DNA from: Gammaproteobacteria bacterium 45_16_T64
Lineage (GTDB): Bacteria > Pseudomonadota > Gammaproteobacteria > Pseudomonadales > Ketobacteraceae
Length of the DNA: 61,171 bases
NCBI GenBank assembly: GCA_002162955.1
Contig: MABD01000044.1
Span: forward strand, 33,939-95,109
Direction of reading: 5' to 3'
Position 1 is the stretch's first letter. Each line of letters begins with the position of its first letter. The position numbers and the translations under genes are program-made. This document shows, piece after piece, positions 52,372-59,631 of this stretch. The notes beneath the pieces are model-generated. The model was not told the origin of the DNA and did no database searches. It worked only from the letters and a program-made list of their open reading frames with translations.

Positions 52372-53478
52372 ATGACACATATCATGACGTTAAAAAATAA
52401 TAAATTATGCAAACTCACTCTGCTGATGAAAATAGCATCGGTAATTCTAATAGCGCTACCTTTGTTGAGCTGTAAGTCGTCAACTTTTCTGTCTCCCACA
52501 GATTCATATATTAATTATGATGGGAGAGTGCATCTGACGGAAGAATTTGCAGAATTTGGTTGGGCCGGTACTCAGATACGTTTCAAAGTGTCTTCGTCGG
52601 AAGTGGCGATAAAACTCTCTGATGGAAATAATGATTATAATGTAATCATTGATAACGAATTTCACTCAATAATTTCTACAACGTACGATAATAATCGTTA
52701 CGTTATACCTTTGGAGGCTGGCGTTCATTCCGTTGCGATTACCAAAAGAAATGGTCCCAATTTTGGCAGCGCTGTGTTCGAGGGTATTGAGTTAGCCCCT
52801 GGGTCTTGGGTATACCCTGCAGACGCCGACCCGAGTCATAAAATTGAATTTATTGGTGATTCGTGGACGGTTGGTTATGGAAATGAAGGGCCGAGTTTGC
52901 AGTGTGGATCTTATCGTCCATACGAGAACAGCTTTAATTCGTTTGCCTCTATAGCTGCTCGTCAGTTAAATGCTGAAGCGCATTTGATTGCGATTACAGG
53001 TCGTGGGCTAGTGCGAAATTATGGTGACGACAACACAACATCTGAACGACCAATGCCGTTTTATTACAATCGAACTATCAAAGATCGTACTGATGTTCCG
53101 TGGGGTTTTGATCAGTGGAAGCCGGATGCCATTGTTGTAAAGCTGGGTACTAACGACCATACAACAGCCCCCGTTCCTAGTGATGACGAATTTAGTAATG
53201 GTTATTCTGACTTTATTGAAACAATTGAAGCTGTAAATGGACGAGTTCCTATATTTTTAGTGGCAGATGAAGATTCAGGGATTCTCAACTCAAATAGAAT
53301 TCAGGCGGTAGTACAGGCTCAGCGAGATGGGGGAAAAAATAATATTCATTACGTATTATTGCCTGGGCCTACTGAAGATCAGTTAGGGTGTGATTATCAT
53401 CCGTTAGTTACTTCTCACCAAGTGATGGCAGATGTTTTAGCCAGTGAGATGCAAAATATATTGCAGTGGGATGAATAA
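52372..53478 (+). CDS. SGNH-hydrolase lipoprotein, CE2-like carbohydrate esterase
   Basis: 368 aa. Lipoprotein signal: LIALPLLSCKSS, Cys34 as lipidation site. A beta-sandwich N-terminal domain (YINYDGRVHLTEEFAEFGWA) precedes the SGNH domain: block I IEFIGDSWTVGYGNEG (nucleophile Ser), LIAITGRGLVRNYGDD, block III-like VVKLGTNDHTTAP, and the His in CDYHPLVTSHQVM. This order is that of carbohydrate esterase family 2 (acetyl-xylan or -glucomannan esterases). Three ATGs (52372, 52384, 52426) precede the lipobox; the start is uncertain. An adjacent small lipoprotein and LamG protein suggest a polysaccharide-surface context. Confidence 0.83.
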   Translation: MTHIMTLKNNKLCKLTLLMKIASVILIALPLLSCKSSTFLSPTDSYINYDGRVHLTEEFAEFGWAGTQIRFKVSSSEVAIKLSDGNNDYNVIIDNEFHSIISTTYDNNRYVIPLEAGVHSVAITKRNGPNFGSAVFEGIELAPGSWVYPADADPSHKIEFIGDSWTVGYGNEGPSLQCGSYRPYENSFNSFASIAARQLNAEAHLIAITGRGLVRNYGDDNTTSERPMPFYYNRTIKDRTDVPWGFDQWKPDAIVVKLGTNDHTTAPVPSDDEFSNGYSDFIETIEAVNGRVPIFLVADEDSGILNSNRIQAVVQAQRDGGKNNIHYVLLPGPTEDQLGCDYHPLVTSHQVMADVLASEMQNILQWDE

Positions 53479-53494
53479 ACAATAGGGCCGCTAT

Positions 53495-53524
53495 GGAGTT
53501 GCTGATCAAACGTTCAGCAGCTCC
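53495..53524 (+). terminator. Hairpin after the esterase gene
   Basis: GGAGTTGCTGA (53495-53505) pairs with TCAGCAGCTCC (53514-53524), 11 bp with one G-U pair, 8-nt loop. Only a short T stretch follows. Confidence 0.55.
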
Positions 53525-53620
53525 GCACTTTAATACGTAACAAAACGTTCGATAGATTGAAATTTTGTTCTCAAAAATGCAGAATACACCGTATACCTAT
53601 TGTAAATAAGGAGAGGTTTG

Positions 53621-54271
53621 GTGTTTAAAGGAATAGTGTTGTTATTCTCAATGTTGGTGTTGTTTGGTTGTGGTTCAGGGCCAGGAGGGTCGAGTGGTTC
53701 TGAGGATCCTAATGGTATTGATAATTCTGTTGGTGCAGGTGGCGAGGAGGAAGAAATAGGGCTGGTAGAAAAACAGTTTGGGGTATGGGAAAGAGGGTGT
53801 GCATCGTTTGATTTCTTTGTGCCTGCTGGGATAGTTCTTGGATATGTGCCTGAGGTTCAATATTCCCCTGGAGGCTATTCTACGGAGGTTCTATATTTCT
53901 TCGAAACCTATTCTACAGAGGTACTCACCATATCTGAGGGCTATGTCAGTTTCTCGTTTGATGCGTTTTCTGATGCCGAATGTACGTTAAAGGATCCCGT
54001 TTCTGAGGCAGTTTGGAACATTGTTGCAGATAGCATTCTCGGAGGTGAGACACAAGGAGAGGAAGAGTTGGAATCTAAGAATGGGTGGGTTTTTATAGAA
54101 TATAACGTTCCTTCCGAATTGGTAGGTCAATTATTCAACGTTCATCTTCATCAAGCAGGGGATAGATTGTACAAAGTTGAAATTCCCTACGATTCCCTTG
54201 CTAGTGGAGAAGAACTTACGCCTTCAGACTATATCGTTAATTTCAACAAATACTACGAGCGAGTTCAGTAA
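53621..54271 (+). CDS. Small acidic lipoprotein, 216 aa
   Basis: GTG 53621 has GGAGAGG four bases upstream. The lipobox is MLVLFGCGSGPGG, then a Gly/Ser/acidic linker (DNSVGAGGEEEE). A beta-rich region follows with a near-repeat (YSTEVLYFFETYSTEVL) and paired Cys (GC...EC, residues 56 and 110) that may form a disulfide. Family unrecognised. The terminator after it is a 12-bp hairpin. It could be secreted with the neighbouring esterase, but no function is assigned. Confidence 0.65.
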   Translation: MFKGIVLLFSMLVLFGCGSGPGGSSGSEDPNGIDNSVGAGGEEEEIGLVEKQFGVWERGCASFDFFVPAGIVLGYVPEVQYSPGGYSTEVLYFFETYSTEVLTISEGYVSFSFDAFSDAECTLKDPVSEAVWNIVADSILGGETQGEEELESKNGWVFIEYNVPSELVGQLFNVHLHQAGDRLYKVEIPYDSLASGEELTPSDYIVNFNKYYERVQ

Positions 54272-54280
54272 ATAATAGAG

Positions 54281-54316
54281 AAGGAACGTCTAGATATGGA
54301 TTCTTAGATGTTCCTT
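54281..54316. terminator. Hairpin after the lipoprotein gene
   Basis: AAGGAACGTCTA (54281-54292) and TAGATGTTCCTT (54305-54316) form a 12-bp stem with one mismatch; likely transcription stop between convergent genes. Confidence 0.6.
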
Positions 54317-54418
54317 CACTATCCTTTTGTTGCAACCTACCTCAAATATAATCCACCTTCCCCAATGTTGTCATCGATTTTCACCGGTGACGTTAACAAA
54401 GGCCGGATGTCCTATCTT

Positions 54419-54463
54419 TTCTACTGCTTTGTCTTCTTTAACCATTTCTACAAAGCAGTAGAA
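54419..54463. repeat. Perfect 14-bp inverted repeat at the LamG gene end
   Basis: TTCTACTGCTTTGT (54419-54432) and its complement ACAAAGCAGTAGAA (54450-54463), loop 17 nt. The right arm covers the LamG stop codon region. No T-run, so not a standard terminator. Confidence 0.75.
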
Positions 54464-56475
54464 GCCTGTTCGTCTATTTCCTGTGGAGTGAGTGTCCTGC
54501 TATAGGCTTTGATTTCATCCAGTTGGCCTGGGAAGAATACACTGCTGCTATTGAAGCGGCCCCGGCCGATATTAAAATCCATACCACTATCAAACGATAC
54601 CAATTTTCCTTCAGGGAAGCTGCTGCTGAGGATTTCTTGTCCGTTTCGGTAAATCAAAATTTGATTGTGGACTTGGTTATAGGTAATGGCTAGGTGAGTC
54701 CATTCTCCAGCGACGATTGATTTTGAGGGGTCATTTCCTGTCCATAATTTCTTCCCGTCGATGTAAACAGCGATTTCTCCGTTTCCACCTACCATTAGGG
54801 AAAGTTCACCATCCCCTCTAGAAGACGTACCAACTACCTCTACCGATCCATTGTCAAAGTTGTTGGCCTTCAACCAGAAGGATAGGCTTAATTCACCGGT
54901 AGTATGAATATCACCAAATGGATCGGAAATCACTATTTTGTCAGCCGCGGTATTTATCTGCATCGCTGAATTGGACGCTCCATCGGAAGTGATGCTAGGG
55001 TTTCCTTGTACTGTGGCGTTTACGTTTCCAACGGTTTCTTGGTTCAACCCCGAGTCAAAAGAATAATGAAATATTGGCTGTTGATTGACAGTCTCTGGTG
55101 TATAGATAACATTGACGCCAACATCGATAGGGCTCTCCGACCACTGATATACGACTAATATTTCACCGTTACCATTAATGTCTCTTATGGTCGGTGTGAA
55201 TTTTTCGAGGTCAAACACGTCATAGATGCTAGATGTTGAATTTGATTTGCTAGTGTATTGAACGATGATGTCTGTAATAAGCAGCTCAATCATCTCAGAT
55301 TTTGTTTCAGGAAAGTTGGGGCAGTCATCGTTACAATCTATTGCCTCAACGTATATTGATTGTAATGCTGATAGGTTGCTTTCTTGCCAAAAAATGGTGG
55401 TCAGTACTGCTCGACCAAAGGCTTCTGGCTCTGGTTGGGGGAGATTCTTCAGAGCTATGCTTCCGCTGTCGACTAGATCGACAAGATGATAAGAATCCTT
55501 TGTCTGAAATATTCCATACATTAAGATGTCGGTGTTAGATAGAAAATAGTGTGTTGATTTTGTCGTATCTTCCGGGTCTAGATTCATAGGTAAATGGAGG
55601 GCAGACCTAACAATGCAATCATTACTATTTCTAACATAATCACAGAGATAGATTGGGCTAACGCCGGAATTATCTGTCGTACCGTCCCACAGGGCAAGTG
55701 TGTCATTGTCATTGATCGCCAGGATACGCATTGTGGCGTTTTGAATATCTACATTGTTTTCTAAGATAACGAGGTCGTTGATGGGGTGGGAGACCAGTTG
55801 TCCGCTTTCAACTGTATAGAGTGTTGTTGAAAAAGGATCGGGAGAAAAACCTGCACTTAGTGCGAGTGGGTTTTCCTTATTATTTAGCTGCTGAATAAGT
55901 GAGCCTGTATTTTCTGTGTCGTGTAGTATCGTACCATCAGGTAATAAGAGGCCTGGGTAGGGTCCCACCACACTATTTTCTTCACCACCCAAAAAGACGT
56001 TTGCCGTAGCGTAACCATTATCATTGATGTTGATTGTTAGCATCGGGGCTACGATGCTCAAGAAATCAAAATTATTTTGCGAGATACTGGCGCAATCATA
56101 ACTTGAGGGTAAGTCGACAGTGCATCTTACGGTATGAATAATAGGCTGAGGTTGTGTAGCGTCTATAGCGTGACCCCACGCGTAGCTTTCTGCTATATCA
56201 CTGACATACACAGAAAATCCGTTGTAGTCCAAGGTAAAGCCAGTATTAGATTCTTTAGGGTTAACAACAACAGAGACGGGAAGAGTCTCGCCTAGAGATG
56301 AATCTGAGGTTTGATAGGCGATGGTTCCTCGTTCAGTGAATGCGGTAGCATATCCACCCTCCGGTAGATTGATTAATTCTGCACTATAGTTTGGGAGGGC
56401 GGCTAAGGTGGGTGCGCTACTTAGCGTGAGTACTAATAATATCGAGGAGTGTCTGATGTCGAGGTGTATGCTCAT
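54448..56475 (-). CDS. Secreted protein with C-terminal LamG/concanavalin-like domain
   Basis: 675 aa with a signal peptide (SILLVLTLSSAPTLAALPNY). The first 460 residues look like a repeated beta-structure with AxNDNDTLALWDG-type strands, suggesting a beta-propeller or DUF3466-like region; this is not certain. Residues about 465-660 show a LamG fold: HYSFDSGLNQETVGNVNATV, SFWLKANNFDNGSVEVVG, GEWTHLAITYNQVHNQILIY, FFPGQLDEIKAYSRTLTPQE. LamG domains bind glycans or proteins outside the cell. It stands alone, with a 14-bp inverted repeat at its end and a second one upstream. Confidence 0.82.
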   Translation of the reverse strand: MSIHLDIRHSSILLVLTLSSAPTLAALPNYSAELINLPEGGYATAFTERGTIAYQTSDSSLGETLPVSVVVNPKESNTGFTLDYNGFSVYVSDIAESYAWGHAIDATQPQPIIHTVRCTVDLPSSYDCASISQNNFDFLSIVAPMLTININDNGYATANVFLGGEENSVVGPYPGLLLPDGTILHDTENTGSLIQQLNNKENPLALSAGFSPDPFSTTLYTVESGQLVSHPINDLVILENNVDIQNATMRILAINDNDTLALWDGTTDNSGVSPIYLCDYVRNSNDCIVRSALHLPMNLDPEDTTKSTHYFLSNTDILMYGIFQTKDSYHLVDLVDSGSIALKNLPQPEPEAFGRAVLTTIFWQESNLSALQSIYVEAIDCNDDCPNFPETKSEMIELLITDIIVQYTSKSNSTSSIYDVFDLEKFTPTIRDINGNGEILVVYQWSESPIDVGVNVIYTPETVNQQPIFHYSFDSGLNQETVGNVNATVQGNPSITSDGASNSAMQINTAADKIVISDPFGDIHTTGELSLSFWLKANNFDNGSVEVVGTSSRGDGELSLMVGGNGEIAVYIDGKKLWTGNDPSKSIVAGEWTHLAITYNQVHNQILIYRNGQEILSSSFPEGKLVSFDSGMDFNIGRGRFNSSSVFFPGQLDEIKAYSRTLTPQEIDEQASTAL

Positions 56476-56966
56476 GGGATTGTCCAGTTGTGAGAGGCGA
56501 TCAAATGTTCTCGCGAGGCAGTCACCATAATTTGAGGGTATATAACCTTCAATCCATCAAAGGTTATATAAATCAAAAATCGATGCTCTGGATACGTAGT
56601 CGTTGCAGTAATGAGGAGAAAGTAACCAAGGGGGCACGGTTGTCTGTGGAAAAATAGGATTACTTTGCTTTGATCGCGTTATTTAGCGTGTGAATATATC
56701 AGCGCTTCTATTAGTTTATGTCAGCAAAAACCGAAAATATATTACACGATATTACAGTGATAGCTTTCACAAAAAATTCATGAAAAATAAAATACAAAAA
56801 TCGAAATCATGAATTACTCTTTATAAATCCACATATCGCTGCAGTGAGAGATGCGTAGATTTTGTGGGGTTTCCTATTTCGTCCTTACCCATATTTTTAC
56901 AGATAAACGATTTTTTGGGTGATTACAATCACGCGATGTTTAATTTAACAAATCAAGAGAGATATT
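56476..56966. other. Intergenic region with two inverted repeats
   Basis: An 11-bp perfect inverted repeat, TATATAACCTT (56539-56549) and AAGGTTATATA (56560-56570), 10-nt loop, lies 64-95 bases before the LamG start. A 9-bp one, AATTCATGA (56775-56783) and TCATGAATT (56807-56815), lies 23 bases apart in an A-rich patch. Both could be operators of the divergent genes. No ORF. Confidence 0.5.
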
Positions 56967-59021
56967 ATGTCAAAACACGACTTGCAAGACGTCCATGATA
57001 AATTAGATGCGGGCGTCGGTCCTTGCATAACAACTGATAGTACCTATCAGTATACCCACTCTCATCAATACGATAATGGGCAGGTATTAGAAGGAATATC
57101 CTTTTTGTTGGTTGACGACGCTAACCCGTTCCCAAAAGATCAGGATCTTAACCTCGTTCAAATAATCGAGATCGCCGAGGCGGCTCTTGCACTAGTCGCT
57201 AATATTGTGATCAATTTAACCAATTTGTTGGACATCGGTTCTGTTAATAACCCCGGGCCGACGGTGGGGGAGGTCGTTGATGCCGCGAAGGACATCACTA
57301 AGGCAATAAAGGATATTGAAGAAAAAGCAGAAAAACTTCGTAAGATAATTGCTTTTTGTAAAGGTTTGATCACCAGTGGTGCAGAGAAAGCAAAACCTGA
57401 AAGTCATTCGAGTCTTCTGTCAAAAGTATCCGTATTTGTGATTGGGCAGCTTGAAAAGAAGGCTGGTGATAAGTCTTCATTAGGAGCGGGGTCATCGTTG
57501 CAGGCTTTGCTAAAGGAGATTGCTGAGTTTATTTTTGGTGCTGTTGTGCAGTCTGTCCTTAGAGATGCAGGCCTTTATGGAAAAGCGACATCTGTTCGAC
57601 AATTTGCAGAGCAATTTCAATCCATTGTTGTACCTAATTCAGTGTCAAATGCAGACAATGATGATGCCTTCGCGGCGTTACAAGTAGCAGGGCCAAATCC
57701 CTTGGTAATTCGTCGAGTGATTGATCGATTGCCGAAGAATTTTCGGGTCGAGAATGCCTCTTATCAGCGGGTGATGGGAGAGGGCGACTCCATTGCGTTG
57801 GCGATTGCTGAAAACAGATTGTATTATGCGGATTATCATGAATTATCGAAAATGGTACCGGGGACCTTTCCTGAACAAAAGTATATCTCTGCACCATTCG
57901 CGTTATTTGCTGTGAGCAAAGGTGATACGGCGGGTACATTAAAATCAGTTGCTATTCAGCTGAGGCAAACGCCTTCTTCGAATAACCCTGTATTTTATCC
58001 ATTTCACGAAGACGCATGGCCTGTTGCGAAACTTCATGTGCAAACGGCGGATGCCAATTACCATGAGCTAATTAGTCATTTAGGCCTTACACACCTATTG
58101 TTAGAGCCAATAGCAGTCAGCACTCATCGAATGTTGAGTGAGGATCACCCATTGTTTACGCTGCTACTTCCACACATTCAAGGAACGCTGTTTATTAACA
58201 ATGCAGCGATACTTACCTTGATCAATCCTGGTGGATCGGTAGACAGCCTATTGGGGGGAACGATTGAATCAGATTGGGCGGTTGTTGCTGGTGCGTTGGG
58301 AGAGCTCGATTTTAACGCCAGAATGTTACCAAATCAGCTTGCTGATCGGTTTGTTGCGAACCAGGAATTGCCGTTAGCGTACCCTTATCGAGACGATGCT
58401 TTGGATGTTTGGCAGGCAACTCGTGAATGGGTGAGTGATTACTTGGCGATATATTATCCTTCAGACTCAGACGTTATTAATGATAAGGCATTGCAAGCCT
58501 GGGTACAGGATCTCATTAGTACAGACGGAGGAAATATAGGCGGTCTTGGAGAGCGGATGACACCGAATGGTGATCTTGGCATCTATACTGTCGGTTATCT
58601 GACTGATGTATTAACCATGGCAGTGTTTACCGCGAGTGCTCAACATGCCGCAGTGAACTTCCCGCAACTTACAGTCATGAGTTATACACCTGCGATGCAA
58701 ATGGCAAGTTATGCTCCGCTGCCTACCAGTGAACATTGTTCAAGTAGTCAGGATATATTGGCTACGCTTCCGCCGTTGGAGCAATCGTTAAAGCAGATGC
58801 TATTAACGCAACTATTGGGTGGGGTGTATTTTACGCGACTCGGAGATTACAACCGACATCAGCGGGGGAACTATTTCCAAAATACACAGGTACAGGGTGC
58901 GCTTGATACTTTCAGAGATCGATTAGACAAAGTGGAGCAGCGCATCGGTAAGCGCAATCTAACCCGACCTACTTATGAAACGTTATTGCCCTCACGAATT
59001 CCTCAGAGTATTAACATCTAA
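56967..59021 (+). CDS. Lipoxygenase (linoleate-type, bacterial)
   Basis: Dioxygenase that adds O2 to polyunsaturated fatty acids. All five non-heme iron ligands can be placed: His371 and His376 in SHLGLTHLLLEP, His560 and Asn564 in AQHAAVNFPQ, and the C-terminal Ile684 of SRIPQSINI. The WPVAKLHVQTADANYHEL segment and HPLFTLLLPHIQGTLFINNA are lipoxygenase hallmarks. The 684-aa length matches P. aeruginosa LoxA (685), but no signal peptide is apparent, unlike LoxA. The N-terminal 250 residues are helical and carry no PLAT domain. Neighbours are a divergent LamG protein and a c-di-GMP gene; the physiological substrate is unknown. Confidence 0.93.
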   Translation: MSKHDLQDVHDKLDAGVGPCITTDSTYQYTHSHQYDNGQVLEGISFLLVDDANPFPKDQDLNLVQIIEIAEAALALVANIVINLTNLLDIGSVNNPGPTVGEVVDAAKDITKAIKDIEEKAEKLRKIIAFCKGLITSGAEKAKPESHSSLLSKVSVFVIGQLEKKAGDKSSLGAGSSLQALLKEIAEFIFGAVVQSVLRDAGLYGKATSVRQFAEQFQSIVVPNSVSNADNDDAFAALQVAGPNPLVIRRVIDRLPKNFRVENASYQRVMGEGDSIALAIAENRLYYADYHELSKMVPGTFPEQKYISAPFALFAVSKGDTAGTLKSVAIQLRQTPSSNNPVFYPFHEDAWPVAKLHVQTADANYHELISHLGLTHLLLEPIAVSTHRMLSEDHPLFTLLLPHIQGTLFINNAAILTLINPGGSVDSLLGGTIESDWAVVAGALGELDFNARMLPNQLADRFVANQELPLAYPYRDDALDVWQATREWVSDYLAIYYPSDSDVINDKALQAWVQDLISTDGGNIGGLGERMTPNGDLGIYTVGYLTDVLTMAVFTASAQHAAVNFPQLTVMSYTPAMQMASYAPLPTSEHCSSSQDILATLPPLEQSLKQMLLTQLLGGVYFTRLGDYNRHQRGNYFQNTQVQGALDTFRDRLDKVEQRIGKRNLTRPTYETLLPSRIPQSINI

Positions 59022-59045
59022 GGGAATGTTGTAGTCGATAGTGTA

Positions 59046-59085
59046 ACGACACCCGCTCGTAGACTTATTTGAGAGTGGGTGTCGT
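59046..59085 (+). terminator. Hairpin after the lipoxygenase gene
   Basis: ACGACACCC (59046-59054) pairs with GGGTGTCGT (59077-59085); 9-bp stem, 22-base loop with some inner pairing, ATTTG follows. Moderate terminator candidate. Confidence 0.55.
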
Positions 59086-59096
59086 ATTTGTAGTAA

Positions 59097-59315
59097 TTAA
59101 ATCGTTTGATGGTGTGATATTTTGTTCAGATACATATACTTGTCGGCTAACTTACCCAGCGTCTTGATATCGTCCTCATGCCCCAGTTGTGTTCGCGTTC
59201 CTGTGTGGCGTTAACAATTCCCTGTCTTTGTAATGCAAAAATCAGATTAGTAGAGAGCGCTGAATGTCCATGTTATCTCACTCGAATATGGGGTTTTTTT
59301 AGGCCATGAGCGGTT
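59097..59315 (-). pseudogene. Probable frameshifted gene remnant
   Basis: On the minus strand, an open frame from 59315 gives TWTFSALSTNLIFALQRQG and then IVNATQEREHNWG. One base lost in the TGGGG run (about 59175) would join it to HEDDIKTLGKLADKYMYLN, ending at TAA 59097-59099. Both halves look protein-like and continue logically. No ATG begins it in the visible sequence (TAG stop at 59318-59316), so it is a decayed fragment. The family is not recognised. Confidence 0.35.
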
Positions 59316-59631
59316 CTAATCAAGGGTGTCGTGCTTGATTTTCATTATGATATTTCGTTCTATAAGAAATCTATTATTTCTATTTACTACTTATATAGTG
59401 TAATCAAATACTTGACTACCTTTGTAAAGTTTATCATGTGGTGATTTCTGATCCAGCTGAGGAGGGTTTTTTCGTGTAAAGCTTGGTGTTTAAACGACTG
59501 ATGATTGTAAGTCTTTGTTTCTTGGATATTAATCATATTGCCATAGGATTTTAGAACCAACTTTGTCGACGCCTCTCTTTGCTTTGCTAGACTTAAATGG
59601 TTGCGACAACCTATGTCGCAGTAGTCAAGTG
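59316..59631. other. Intergenic spacer before the c-di-GMP gene
   Basis: AT-rich, no ORF. No clear promoter elements; the poor ribosome site before the next ATG means the exact start of the next gene is uncertain. Confidence 0.4.
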
